NCBI RefSeq assembly: GCF_000247815.1
Contig: NC_021674.1
Location: forward strand, 81,886,935 to 81,950,934
DNA from: Ficedula albicollis
Lineage: Eukaryota; Chordata; Aves; Passeriformes; Muscicapidae
Reading direction: 5' to 3'
Length of the DNA stretch: 64,000 bases
Shown here piece after piece: positions 1-12,765 of this stretch (position 1 is its first letter; each line of letters begins with the position of its first letter). Position numbers and translations under genes: made by a program. The notes beneath the pieces were generated by a model. That model saw only the letters and a list, made by a program, of their open reading frames with translations. It did not search any database and was not told the DNA's origin.

Positions 1-3000
1 GTTTTCTCTCTGCTTGTGTCAGAAGCTGTTATTCAATCACAGGAAGTGCCCATTGCTGTCCCAGCAAGACTTAAAAACTCCAATCAGCATCATGAGGCTG
101 AAGAAGCCCAGACAGAGCAGAGAGAAGTTTTTATATGCAATTTGCTGCCTGCTTTGTATGACATTAATTTCCCCTAACTACCCCTCTGCTTGTCAATAGT
201 TAAACAGAGAGCTTCAGAGACAGTCAGATCCTAGACTGGAGAAAAGGAGCCCAGATTGAAATGCAATGCCCTGGACATACACATGGAAGCTGAAATATCA
301 TGTGTGGTTTAGATCACTCAGAAACCTGGAAAGGGAAGGACAATACCCAGAATACTGTCTAATGTCATCACTAGAGTCAATGAGAATAGAGAGGAGATCA
401 ATGGGAGAGAATAACAGCATGAAACACTGTATGGTGGGCAGCTGGGTAAGGGGAGGCACCACAAGGTCAGGAGCCATAAGTGACCATGCAAGAACAGCAG
501 AAAAATCAAGAGGCTGCTCAGAGCCTGGAATAAAGCCAAGATGAAGCTGGACACTCCAAGTGGTTTGTGAAAATAAAAAGCAGCTTGGAAGAGATCCAAG
601 CCAAAACTGGAAATAATAATTGCAGACTGGGGTAACAACTGGGGGTTCAATGAATTGCATGATCCAGGAAAGTAATGCAGTAACATGTGAAATATGGGTT
701 CCAAGATCACATTTTTTCCCAAGAATCCTTTTCTTTCAGAAGAGAGTCAGAACCCAAACTATGTGAGAACAGGAATCAAAGCAGAAAATTAAATCATCAG
801 GGAGGATATGAAGGAAACAGTAAAGAGGTCAGATGAAGAATAAAGCATATTATTTCAGCAAGGATAAGGGGAGGGTGTGCTGTTTGCAGGTGTTTATGGT
901 AAAGATGCCATTATGGGTTCTTTGAAACGTTTTAACAAAACTGTGCATGTAGGTTTGAGTAGTGCAAGGATGTGCCCATTTTCAATTGAAATGGGGTGCT
1001 GTGCAGTAGGGAACAGTGCAGGGTGAGATGGGGACATGCAAACTCAGTAGTAGGGAGAGAATTGGTGAGGAAGCAGTGAAAGGGGGCTCTGAATGAGAGT
1101 ATTGGGAGAAGAGGGAAATCTTGTAGCTCAAAAAGATGTGCAGAATATATCTGTAATCATAAGGAAAGGGAGAAGAGCAGAAAAGCTAAGGGCTGGGGAA
1201 ATCACTATGGAAAGGAGGGCATGAAAAGTTGCAGTGGGAAAGGCTGAGCAATGGAAAATTTGATAGCAGTCTGTGAGAAGAGAAGGGAAGATGAGGACAT
1301 GTAGAGCAGCAGCCAGATTTAAGACAAAGTTATAATGGAAGTCATGGTGAAGGCAGGTATCTACATGGCCTAAAATGCCCTGTTCACATTGCAGACTTTC
1401 TGATGTGTATCTGGTCTCTCCTGCAAAAACAGAAAACCAAGCAATAATTTGTAGCTGGATGAAAAACAGAAAAAAGCTTACACTTCGTAAAAGTAAAAAC
1501 ATCCCCCTTGTCCTTTTCCCACCAGTCAGGTATTTCTGTGGCTGCTTTTTGAAAAAGTTAGAGGTAGAGCTATGTGCAAGAGATTAACTATGATCCTTCT
1601 TTTTCTTTGCTCTTCAGCTGTGCTTGTGGCTCTCAGGCACATCTAAACTCCAAAGCTGGCGTCCTCTGTGGAAGGGTGTGATGCTCTCTCATGGGTTTCA
1701 TACATTAAAACCTGTCATGAGAGGCAGGGGCACAGGCAAGTGATGGATGATGGGCTTCTGTGGGGAGCAGTGAGGGCCTCCTGGCCTTTCTCTGCCATGC
1801 CAGCCCCAGGCATGGCATAGAGTCTCCCTCTGGGAGGAATTTCTACTTTTGCAGTTCAGGCAGCAGTCATGCAAAAGATAGTAAATGGAATGGTATGGCA
1901 TGAGGCAACAGTGCTCCCACAACTGCAGCACTCCCAGAGCTTTTCTATAAACAATTTTAGAGGGGCAAATCCTAGTGATGGGTTCAATCTGGATTGTCCC
2001 CTCTGGTTGTGGGTCACTGGTGCTGCAGCCATGGCCCAGCCAGAAGCTCAGACCAAGCTGTGCTGCGGTACCTGCAGCCTGCCTGCACCAGGGTTTGGGT
2101 GTCCCTGGGGACAGGTCACGGCTCTGACTTGAGTGCAAATTGGTAGGGACTGCAAGCTAATGAAGTTTAATGGCTGTCCCTGAGCAAAAATGTACAGGTC
2201 TCATTGTGACTAGGTACAATTCAATCCAGGGGGTTGAACAGGTTCCAGTGGCATTAAATCAGTGCCTACATCTTCATTCTTCTAATAACCTTGAGGTGCA
2301 GGGGGAGGCAGTGGGTACCCATGCTCGTCCTACTTGCAATGCTTGGGAGATAGAGCCCTCAAATCTCAAGAAATGTTTGCTAAGCATGTCAGTTGCACAT
2401 TGGAAATAAAATAATATAAGCCTGTTCACAGCTGTGTCAGCTGCTATTTCTTTTTCTAGATAAGAGCCACCCTGTGCTCTCTCTTTCTCTCTGTCTCTTG
2501 CTGGCTATCAGATGTCCTGGGATTCTCTCCTGCCCAGCCAGCATTCTCTCCTCTGTGGAGTAAAGAAGCATGGAGTCTAAAGGCTTTAACAGCATTTTAT
2601 GGCTGTCTTCAGATCACAGCTAGTTTGAAAGATGCTGTTTATTTTAAACTATAAAATTGTAGCTTTTTCCTTACGTTTAACAAAATAGTTACTTAAGGGT
2701 ACAGCAATAGTTTTGGACTTTATATTTTTATTTTATAATTTTAATCAAAATATATATCATAGTCATTTGTACAGTCAGAATTTATTTTTAAATATCTCAA
2801 ATGCCATGCAAAGTGGTATTGTGAAAAAAGCAGTATTCTGCAGAAAAGGTCCAGCCCTTAGTCCTGTTGATTTAATTGGCATGAGAGAGATATTACTGAA
2901 ACTGAGATTTTAACAGATGAGATTGGGAACTAAGTGGTTAAAAAAACAAGATAATTCTATTTTATTCAAGTCCTTAGCACTGTGTTTATTAGTGTCACTG

Positions 3001-3950
3001 TAACTTGAAAAATGTTACCGAATTTGTGCACCTTTACTATGGTTTTATTATAGTTTTTAATATATGCTTTATTTTTCATATGAGAGTATCTCCTCTTTTC
3101 TCCAATTTAATATTGCCACCCTAAATAATTCTTTTTTTATTACTTGCTTTAAAGAAAAAAGAAAACAATAGCAAAAAGCCTGCCATAACACATACTTTCC
3201 TTCAAATTGTTTTCCCATCCTACCTGTGTTGCTCTTCCCTGTGATTTCCCTGGCCTGTGGTTGTGTCTGGCCCAGCAGAGCCCACTCTGATGGATGGGTG
3301 CCCAAACCCTCTGAAGCTGTGGATGGCCATCAACCCTATGGTGGTGGCTACCTGCAGCATAAGGTGAGCTTAAGACACAGAAGTTTCCAGGGCTTGTGTT
3401 GATGCTGTCTGACATTTAACAGGGATTGACACATACACCTCCTGCTCTGGAATCAACTGTTTTTGGGTTTGTCATGGGTACAAGACGACAGACTGCAGCA
3501 TCCTGCAAAGAGAGCTGCATTTGGGGTGGCAAGGCTCTGCTTGCTGCTCCCTGCCTGTGACTGCCTGCAAGGAATCTCTACAATACTTGCACCTCCACTT
3601 GCCATCTCACCTCTGTCCTGCACCTTTGGGCTGTGGCACAGCTGGCACTGGGATAGATCTGGTGTCACTGCCAGCCCCAGGAGCAGTGTCAGGACTGCTG
3701 AGCCCACCCCCAGGGTCTCAAACCCCACCGTGGACCTTATGAGTCTGAGCAAGCAACAAATCCTGCATCTGTCTGCAGCATCCACATCAGGCACTGTGGT
3801 GTGCTCCTGTTGGATCCCAGAAACCTGGGATTTTTGAGCTTTCTCTGCTTTCTGGCACTGACCCTCTGGAGAACTCTGCTTTTGACCTGAGGCCTTGGAG
3901 AAGGCTTCCAGATTGGAGTGATGGAGTTAGAGTCACTGGTGTGTAGGTAA
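1..3950. other. Non-coding sequence, no recognised feature
   Basis: I recognise no gene or transposon here. 1100-1350 is purine-rich on the + strand. 2600-3130 is AT-rich. 3230-3900 is visibly richer in G+C and carries overlapping open frames on both strands (3463-3837 plus, 3453-3794 minus). Those frames mirror each other, have no recognisable domain, and look like chance openings in stop-poor sequence. Intergenic or intronic DNA is the simplest reading. Confidence 0.6.
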
Positions 3951-4155
3951 AATAGAAGTGTGTGATTTCACACGGTGAAGGGTTTTAAATGTGAGGGTTT
4001 TTTAATGTAGTAATAGGTATGGGACAAGATGGAGGATTTTGGGTGTTGTTTCCTCCTGTGTTCTTCTTTCTCCTTCATGATTTCAGGGAGTAGTTTCTGG
4101 TTGGACAGTTAGTGCTGCACTGCAGGTCACAGGAATTTGGTTATTGGGTCAAAAG

Positions 4156-4163
4156 TATAAATA
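4156..4163 (+). promoter_or_regulatory. TATA box within the LTR-like segment
   Basis: The octamer TATAAATA stands about 30 to 40 bases before the first copy of the duplicated block at 4196. This is roughly where transcription would start in an LTR. Whether it is active cannot be seen. Confidence 0.35.
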
Positions 4164-4195
4164 ATATAGGTGTTAATTCTCTATTGGATTGTTTA

Positions 4196-4336
4196 GCTTT
4201 ATCTCCATTTTGCTCACTTTTAGCTGGTAGCTAGAAGTGCTGCAGAACTCTCTGTACTTTAGAGATCGGCTTTATCTCCATTTTGCTCACTTTTAGCTGG
4301 TAGCTAGAAGTGCTGCAGAACTCTCTGTACTTTAGA
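4196..4336. repeat. Direct duplication, 73-bp period, 2 copies
   Basis: The unit beginning GCTTTATCTCC at 4196 recurs at 4269 with nearly no change, ending in CTCTCTGTACTTTAGA. It lies in the R/U5-like part of the LTR-like element, so this copy differs from a normal element by an internal duplication. Confidence 0.9.
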
Positions 4337-4473
4337 TAAGATTTAACAAACAACTGAATCCGAACACGAGAAAATTCGTCTCCATCTGCCAGCAGATCTG
4401 AGTAACACATTTACCATGACTCCAGTTTACGGGACTCAAAGAGACCCATAAAATGTCTCACAGTAACCCAAAA

Positions 4474-4501
4474 ATCTGTACCACAATTAAGTGGTACAGA
4501 T
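4474..4501. repeat. Perfect 11-bp inverted repeat with 6-base loop
   Basis: ATCTGTACCAC at 4474-4484 is followed by the loop AATTAA and the exact reverse complement GTGGTACAGAT at 4491-4501. The pairing stops immediately outside the arms. Function is unknown; it lies about 130 bases past the LTR-like element. Confidence 0.85.
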
Positions 4502-7177
4502 ACCAACTTCACATGCTCCCCTTTGATGTCTCTTTATCTCCTTGCTCTCTTTCCCTGGCCTTGTTGGTTACTTCCCCCAGTCTATCTCCAAAAGTCTGAG
4601 TCTGCACACTCCACTCCATGATGTTCAAAGACTTTTTTGGCTCTGCTCAATGCCTGACTGTCTTCTCCATGTATCTCAGAAGAAGCCCTCAGTGATGAAA
4701 TCTGGTGTTGTGGTGAAACATCATGATCCCTGAGAAGTGCTGTGTGGAAGCACTGGGATCCCAGGTCTGTCAGCAGGCAGTGTTTTCATGTCCCTGTGAG
4801 CAATCACCTCTCCACACCCCAGAGTTCTTCTGGGTGGGAAGACCAGATGAATGACGTAACCAAGTCCAAGGTTTGGATTTTTAGGGATGTAAACCTCTAT
4901 TTGAGATTCAGGATCTAAATTTAAAATTAAAATAAAATCTTAATCCATTCTGTAAGACTTTATGCATGAAAATGTCTGAGTAATTAGAATTATCTTGGGG
5001 CCACAATATAGAGAGCAACTTATGGCTGAAGGAGTAGAAAGACTTCAGGCTAATGCTGGACTTGTTGAAGTTAAAACGCTGAAAAAAGTAGAAACTCAGC
5101 TGACTGCAAAATAAGAAATCATTATGGCCTCACATGGACAAAGGTCCTAAAGCCAGCTTGTTCATGAGCAGCAAATGAATATATGAATTTAACCTACATA
5201 GAGTAGGATAATCTCATCTGAATGCTATCTGGTTACCTTATGTAAATTAATTAATGGAAAATTTTCTCTCAAATATATTAATGGAGCATTGAACCTACCA
5301 TGTACAAATACCTTCAGATCTTCTTTGAAGAAGATTCTCAAGACGTTTAGATAAGCTGGGTCAGATTTCTTACCTAACTGCCTATCCAAATTATAAGTTT
5401 TGATAAAGAAAAAGGAGAAGTAGCCAAAGTACCACATGAATTTTTCCCTTCTCTGTAGCCTACTGCAGTGCCATTTCTATACTGCAAAGAGCTGATACAC
5501 TGAACCCTTTCCTGTGGCATACATGAATGGAGGAAACCTTCTCCTGCCCGCTTCAAAGTGTAGGATTCCTGAACAGCAGAAGAGATTTCAGTCAGTGCCA
5601 TCTCCTGAATTGCTGGAGGTTAGCAGATGCTCAAAACTTTGAGAAGACAAAACTTCAAGAAGACAAAACTTCAATATGAAGGAATGACTTTAAAGATCGA
5701 GAGCCACATACTGTCTGCTCTTCAGCAAACTGACAAGATCCACATAGGAAGACTATCAGAAAAGTGGAGAAGACATCTTTTTTGTGTGACTCAAACTTCT
5801 GATTTTCACAGCCACAGAGCAGCCCAGAAGTGGGCTGCACAAGGATGTACTTGTTGGCTCATCACCATAAACCGTGGAGCTGTGAGTGCCTCTACAGCTC
5901 GAAAACAGAAGCCTTGATCTCAGCATTGCTGCAGAAACCAGAGAGGTGAGAGCTGCAATCTGTCCTTCTGCCTCCCTCTCCTTGTGTGCCCTGCTTCTGG
6001 CATGAAGAGAGTTGTGTGTGGTTATTGGTGCAACCCTGAATGGAGCAAGTTGAAGTGACTCTGACAGTCATGCTAATAGAACAAAAAGGCATGGCAGTGT
6101 TCCTCTTTTGCATGGGGCCAGGGCACAATCCATTCTAGTTATCCCTTCTTCATAACATTTTCTGGCCAGGGGAAACCCTTGGGTAAGGAATCAAACAGCC
6201 CAAAAGCCCTCTCTGTAAAAATGATGAAATGCAATTTGAATTCTTGAAACTTGGCCCGGAGTAACTTTTCATTAAACAGCCACAATGACTGTAATTATGG
6301 CTAGATAAAATTAATAAATAATATAAATGCTCTCGAGGATGTACAAAATTATTAATGGCTAAAGCATAAACTGGAACTAAAGTCAGATGCTTTGTTTGAG
6401 GATATAGTAGAAGACTAATAAATCCTGCAGGCCGATTAGTTGGAAAAAGCCAATAAAAATTATTTAACTAACCAGCTAGCCCACTTGCTATTTGGTTTGA
6501 CAGATTCAATTTATTTTCTCCTTTTAAACTCATTTTTTCTCTCTTTATTGCAACAGTTTCTTGGGTATTGGAAACAACTGAGATAGAGTGTAAAGCTGTG
6601 GTTTTATTTCTCACAGGGTCTATTAGAGGCTGGGAGAGTGAGCCCAGACATTAAGGCTAGATGTGATATACTGAGCAGCTGAACAGCTCATGTGTGAACT
6701 AGGGGCAGAGAAGTCGATGTGACACAGGGCACAAGTCCAGATCCATGTTCTCAAAACATTACATTCAATGTTCTTTCAATTTGTCTTTCCATTCACACAA
6801 TGAGAATACAGAGAGGGAGAGATTAAATAAATGTTTGTGAGTATAATCTGAGAGTGCCAAACACTAAATTATTTTAGTTCTCTAAGAAACTATGGCATGG
6901 GTCAGAGGAGAGACTATTCTCTGTTGACCAGTTGCAACACTGTCACAGAATGATCACTCCTCATGGTTAAGGAAAAGGTATTTTCTGAATGTGAAATGCC
7001 ATTTAAATGTGAATGAGTTACTTTCACAGCCACCAAGGTCCCCACTGCTTCACAAATAACCAACATGTCTATTTATTGAGAAAATCACCTCCTTCACAGT
7101 TGACATTTCACTTCTACCTTCTCACCTTGTGAGGGAACGAATTTGCTGGCAAACCCCAAAGTTAATCTGCAGTGCTA
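4502..7177. other. Non-coding sequence
   Basis: No gene or transposon is recognised. A 16-bp unit (AGAAGACAAAACTTCA) is duplicated at 5642-5673. The stretch 6195-6530 is AT-rich, free of repeats and contains several ATTA/TAAT cores; it is listed under findings as a possible conserved non-coding element. The rest shows nothing distinctive. Confidence 0.55.
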
Positions 7178-7342
7178 TTAGTCTGTGGGATGGAGAGTTA
7201 GGGCTGCAGGTGAGTAGGAGTAGCTGTCATAGAAAAGCCATGCATGCTTGTAAATCCAAAGTTAGTCTCTGTGGGAGAGTTAGGGCTGCAGGTGAGTAGG
7301 AGTAGCTGTCATAGAAAAGCCATGCATGCTTGTAAATCCAAG
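7178..7342. repeat. Direct duplication, about 82-bp period, 2 copies
   Basis: The unit containing GTTAGGGCTGCAGGTGAGTA and ending TTGTAAATCCAA is present twice in tandem. Copies match almost perfectly in their last 65 bases and differ by small indels at their left ends. Confidence 0.9.
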
Positions 7343-9166
7343 CAACCTTGGAGGGCAGTGGTTTGGAGCTGAGAATCACTGCAATTGGCCCCGAGGTCAG
7401 CAGCTGCAGAGTTAGGCTGGGGTTTGATTGGTCTGCCAAACTCAGAAAATGGCACCCAACACCCACTCCTGGAGTGGAAAAATGCCCAAGTCCTTCACAA
7501 TTGCAAATCTTCACATAAATCAAGCCATCAGCATCAGAATGCCAAGTGGGAGATAAGTGTTCCTGACAGAGTGGGTGAGACAGACTACTAAAATCATGAT
7601 GATCCCTCTAAAATTAGTAACCCAGGATCTTTCTTTACTATTTTCAAATGGCTTTAGAAGCTGCATGGTCATGCACTTTGATAAAAAAATAAGGTGAGAA
7701 AAAAATTACAATTTACTCTGCCTAAATTTACTGTTCATTAAGATGTCTGAAAAATGTAATTTCTGTGAGGCATGAAAGAACATGCATCAGATTTCTCTTT
7801 TTGCTGGCCAAGGAGCAGCCTGCTTACCAAGGTGATGTTCTTTGATGCATTTCAGAGGGGCTGATGGGGTAGATGGAAGGATTGTCCTCAAATACCACCG
7901 CTGCTCTGTGTGGAAAAGGCTGAGATGAGTGACTCTGCAAAATGTGTCGCCACAAAGGCAAGAGAGGCTTCAGGGGGCTTTATAATTGCTTTGGTTGTGC
8001 TCACTTTAATCTTTCTCTGTGTGATTTGTGTAAGGAAGAAAGTGACAAAGATAATAGGGTATGGAAAAAGTGGGAACAGGGCATAGTTACCTCAAGTTCT
8101 TCCAAGCATAAAATCAAAGATTATGATTATTGTCCTGCAAAAGGGGTGAAGCTGAGATTAATTAGTACATGGCGAGTTATGAATATGAAAGAAGAGTTTG
8201 AAATAATAGCAGATATGTTTCTAGAAGAGACTGTGTGGCTGAAAAGGACAGTGTCATACCATGCTGCATACGTCCTACCATAGTAGAAGGAGGGAGTCCT
8301 GATTCACAAAATGGATTAAAGATATTATTTGCCCGTTAAAAATAAACAAAGACAACCTCTGGGGATGATGTCTTCCTGATTACCAATAACATTCAAGCAG
8401 GCTGGTGACTGAAAGGACAGACCTTGACTGTTGCAGAGATATTTCTCCATTGATGAAGGTGTTATGGGGAAAGAAGCACACGCAGGAACATTAAACACAC
8501 CTCTGTGGTTACAGAAGACACAAAGTTGTATCCTCTTAGCACCAGGGTGGCCTCAGTCACTGCTCTTTAATGGTATTTGCACCTTAGGTAACACCAGCAG
8601 AGCACTTCTCCAAGCACGGGTCTACCTGCCGCACCTCAGACAGTGGTGGATATTCCTGTCTCACAGGAGGATCAGATGCATCCTCTATTTAATGTTAAAA
8701 TTGCCAGTGGCTGAACCTCAGGTTTCAGACTGTGCTTTCTGAAATGTGGCTGTGTTTTGGCAGCTTAGGCAGTACTGTGTCAATGCTCACAGGTGTTTCA
8801 TGCTCGCACTTGCACCTCTCAGCCACAGCCCTGGTGTCCTGCTTGTATCACCTCTTACCTTACAGTCCAGGAGCTCTCCAGACACTTTGTTACTCCTGCT
8901 GGTGGTTGCTTACCATGCTATAACCCACTAATTTGATGAACATTCAGTTAAAAAGGCAGGACAGAAACCCAGTTCTGTGCAGGATATATGACAGCTGAGA
9001 ATTACACTACAGCAGTGAAATCACTGCTGTTGGCTCCACGTACACTCTAAATTGTGGAGCAGTCCTGTGTTAACAGGAGACTGAGCTCTTTGCAACCATA
9101 CTCTCTTGGGAGAGGGGAAAGTCTTATGGCATTTGACATTATACTGTACTCTGCCTTTAAGAATAC
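7343..9166. other. Non-coding sequence
   Basis: No gene is recognised. A cysteine-containing open frame of 113 codons at 7942-8283 (+) starts MCRHKGKRG and has scattered C-x2-C pairs. The cysteine spacing fits no zinc-finger family I know, and there are no splice or promoter cues. I treat it as chance. Confidence 0.5.
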
Positions 9167-9260
9167 GAGAGTTAAAAAAGTACACCACATATAAATGCAA
9201 ATATTTTAATGCAGAGAGTTTAAAAATTACACCACATATAAATGCAAATATTTTAATGCC
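9167..9260. repeat. Direct duplication, 47-bp period, 2 copies
   Basis: Two adjacent AT-rich units run from GAGAGTT through ACACCACATATAAATGC to TTTTAATGC. They differ at a few bases in the A-run near the left end. Confidence 0.9.
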
Positions 9261-10454
9261 TTCATGCTCCCACCCTCTCCTACCTAGTCCTGCACATGGG
9301 TGCTAAAACAGAACTAGGTCAGATCAGGATATGATGGTCAATTCCTCACCCCTAAAAGTCCCTGGAAAATTTAACTCTCTACACTTATGTGAAAGGAGAT
9401 CCTGACTGCTATCATATGTCATATGTAACCCAATAGACACAATATGGTTTTGTTTTTTTTAGAAATGTTTTTACAAGTAAATCCATAGTAGGTCTATGCA
9501 ATGTGTCAAGTACTACTGTGTGAAGCCATGGATCAAAATTTTAGTAGCTGCCTGGGTAATGGTGAGCTTTTGGAACAGAAAACCACCCCTGGTGTGCAGC
9601 CACTTGTGGTCTATAATTTAATTGTGGTCTCTTTGCTCTAGCCTAAAGAACAGATATTAAGAAGAACATGAACTCCTGTTTATTTTACTAGAGCCACTGA
9701 TATAGTGAAGACCTTGAGATTGCTAATAATGGAAAATTAGATACTAGGGAAATTAGATGGAACCAATTAAATATAGTATAGGTGAGATGAAGGTCAAGGA
9801 TTTTGGATCCAAGCCACTGACCAGTTGGACTTTTCCCCACCACATGCCATCTCTGATGATTGCAACAGTGTAATACTGGCTATCTATGTAAATTGGATTT
9901 AAAAAGGGCCAAACTCTATGTCAAGTGAAGCCATGCAGCCGAGAAGGGGTGAAGTCCAGCTTCTTGAACAGAATGGATTAGAAAGAGATTCTGGAGCAGC
10001 AGACTTTGGAGAGCCTATGCTGGAAAGAAGTATCTGGGGTGCCAGCTGTGGCTAGGTCATGGAGAGGCCAGAGAGACAGATTCCAGAAGGAAAAATCCAT
10101 GCCTAGAAGCCCCAGTATGTATCTCACTGCACTGAGAAGCGGTGAAATATTTAGTGAAGGAAGAAAATCAAACATGAGGCTGAAACCACTGTGCACAGCA
10201 ATCTGGTACTGACAGTGTTATACAGCAGACTGGGGAGGAAGGGTGATCCAGTGTTTTAGAAGAGGTGGCCTTGGTCTGCTGCTGTTGCAGCAAACTTTGT
10301 GACAAACATTTGGGCTTTCATACCATCAGAAGAGGTTCTGAACAAATTGGAGCTTATAAAACATCTCTGCTAATTGCACAGTCTTTCTCTAATGACAGCT
10401 ACTTTTGATCTACTAATTAACCTGACCTTACTCTATCTAACATGACACTGCTAT
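9261..10454. other. Non-coding sequence
   Basis: Nothing recognisable. Two opposing open frames near 9978-10212 overlap each other and show no domain features. Confidence 0.5.
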
Positions 10455-10731
10455 TATGGAATCACAGAACTGTTAAGGGTAGAAAAGACCTCTATGTTTA
10501 TCAAGCTCAGCTGTTCAACCCAGCTCCAGTATCATGTTCACCATTAAGCCAAGTCTTCAAGTGCCATATCCACACATTTTTTGAACACTTCCAGGCACAG
10601 TGACCCCACCACTACCCTGGGCAGTCTGCTCGAATGCTTCACAACCTTTCCCCTGAAAAGCTTTTTCCTCATATCCAATCTAAACCTCCTCTGGTGAAAT
10701 TTGAGACCTCTTCCTCAGGTTCTGTCACCTG
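10455..10731 (-). mobile_element. CR1 LINE fragment (3' end), minus strand
   Basis: Read on the + strand this begins with the reverse complement of the CR1 tail (GGAATCACAGAAC). It continues with recognisable CR1 3' sequence such as AAAAGACCTCT, CCCTGGGCAG, and TTCCTCATATCCAATC followed by TAAACCTCCTCTGG. It covers roughly the last 275 bases of the element and is 5'-truncated, as most CR1 copies are. It is clearly diverged from the family, so it is an old insertion with no coding capacity. Where the element ends near 10731 is uncertain. Confidence 0.9.
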
Positions 10732-12677
10732 AAGGACAGTACCACATGCTGTTGATTCTGTAAGAAATTCTTGTAGTACCTTATCTCAGAGAAATACAGG
10801 TGGAAACCATCTCTATGGGTACTGTTATCACATTTTTTAACCCTAGCAGAGTTTTCACTCTGTCTACTCTCAGCTGTCACCATGGACTGACTGATGTTAG
10901 ACATGGCTGACCCTGAGAGTTTTGTGAGTAGGGACACTCTCTGTGAACACTGACAGCTCTGGCAGAGCTGTGCCATTTCTGCCACCCAGGCAAGGCACTG
11001 GAGGGGTCCTGTGGCTGTGCATGGCATTGCATCATGGCTGCTACGAGGGCTTTTCTAAGGTATTCCATGAAGAATGAAAGTGTTCCCAGTGCTAATTTTT
11101 CCCAGTAAGGCTCTGAATGGTCTTCCAAATTATGTGCTCTCTAATTGTTGGCTTGTGTCGTCAGTGTCAGTCCAAGCACGGGCAAAGAAATTCACACCAG
11201 CCCGACTGGATGGGGGTCAGCATCCTCCACTGTGCTTGTGTGACTTGGGAAACAGCTTCAGGCAAGGTCAGAGGATGCTCCATAGCTTTTGTCCTTGTAT
11301 TTTGCCTCCATCCTTGAGGACAGAGAAAAGGACTAGAGAAAGAGAGATGGCAGAAAGCAAAATTAGGCAAAAGAAGTTTTCTTTTTACTCTGTTGACTGA
11401 CTTTGCTGCACTTTGCAAGAGGAAAAATGCATTTTGCCACACATTTTGGCTTCGAGATTGGAGAATATTTTCAATGTTTCTTTTCAATAAGGAGGAAAAA
11501 AAGAAGGTAATTTTTTTTGCATGTTTTCAATCTGCTACTTTCCTGCCCTGAAAAATCATGAAATGAGAGAGGTGACCTGAAGATCTATGGGCTTAAATCA
11601 GGCAAAATCAACATGGGCTTTGGTGAGGTCTTCTGCATGACGTGATTGAAACAGTTTCTTCAAAATTATCTGCCTGTTAAATGCAGAGTCATTTGTAAAA
11701 ACAACAATAACAAAAAAAATCTGAATATCGTTCTGTCAAAAGAAAAAAAACCTGCATCATTCATTGAAGATATATTTATATGCAGTTGCTTTTCTGACAA
11801 TGAGGGAACCAGATGGAGATATGAAATAGCTCAAATAGAGCTGCTTTCAAAGTAACAAATTATCTGTGGACCAGCTGCTTTGATAATACTTTCTTTGGAC
11901 ATATTACTTTCTTTGCTCATACTTCTGACTGGATGCTGCTTTCAACAAATTAATATTTGTCCTATATCTAACCCTTATTCCCTGGAAAAAAAAATCCAAT
12001 CAGCAAATGGTAATAGAAGTAGTTACAGGGTTACTATTGTCACTGAGCTCTTCAGAGGGTCAAATTCGAAGAATTTGTTTCCCCAATGTTGCATTTCAAC
12101 CTCTGAAAAACTCTCAAAAATAGCAATTTAGGATACAGTCACTTGAACAATGAGATTTAAAAGGTCAGTACTCCTAAGAGCTGAAATCAGCAAATGCTAT
12201 AAAAACCTTAATGCTTCATCATCCCACAGATTAAAAAAAAATTGATAATATTAATGGGGGTTTCATTGCTTACCATGTTTCATTAGTCTAAACACTAATT
12301 TTTCTTGTGTCCTGAAGAATAATTACTTTAGCACTGTTTCCATTTCTCATGGTAACAGTACAGAGCCAAATAACCCAGCTAGTTGCTGCTGCTGAGCTAT
12401 CCCAGAGCCAGTGAGCCCAAGTGGAGCTCATTGAAGGGAATTGCTAATTGAGCTGCCAGGTAGCTGCTAATTGAACTTCGGTTTTGCTGCCTCAGCTTTT
12501 TGCTTGTAGGAGTGTGAATGTAAAAGTTTCATTTTCAACCTGGATCGCTCAGGTAATGAATAGCATGTGAATGAATAGAAGTGATATTAAAATACCTCAT
12601 TATTTCATTTCCAGGCATTGTGAGTATCTCCTTCCCTAGAGGTATTCTAAAGCCATTTGGATAGAATCATGAGTAGC
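10732..12677. other. Non-coding sequence
   Basis: No gene recognised. 10877-11487 has overlapping short frames on both strands with no domain signature. 12377-12610 lacks repeats and is rich in GCTAATTG-type motifs; it is listed as a possible conserved non-coding element. Confidence 0.5.
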
Positions 12678-12765
12678 ATGCCCTGGGGGATCCTGCTTGA
12701 GCATGGAGATTGGACTAGATGACCCCCAGTGACCCCTTCTAACCTTAACCATTCTGTGATTCTTG
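12678..12765 (+). mobile_element. CR1 LINE 3' terminal fragment, plus strand
   Basis: About 90 bases match the CR1 3' end: GGGGGATCCTGCTTGAGCA, then TTGGACTAGATGACC, then CCATTCTGTGATTCTTGG at the tail. It is a strongly 5'-truncated copy with no coding sequence. Confidence 0.9.

Larger units (their letters stand above)
3955..4345 (+). mobile_element. LTR-like endogenous retroviral fragment (putative)
   Basis: The segment resembles a retroviral long terminal repeat from songbird genomes, judged from memory of the family rather than by alignment. It has a U3-like stretch, a TATA box at 4156-4163, and a downstream block that includes a 73-bp direct duplication. No gag, pol or env sequence is visible on either side, so it would be a solo or truncated LTR. 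I could not define terminal TG/CA ends or a target-site duplication, so the boundaries are approximate. An unrelated unique sequence that happens to contain a TATA motif is the alternative. Confidence 0.45.

Noticed and set aside
3453..3837. Overlapping 113- and 124-codon frames as a gene
   Set aside because: Both strands are open in the same G+C-richer stretch, with no domain, start context or splice evidence.
7942..8283. Cysteine-containing frame as a zinc-finger protein
   Set aside because: The cysteine and histidine spacing fits no zinc-finger family and there is no supporting context.
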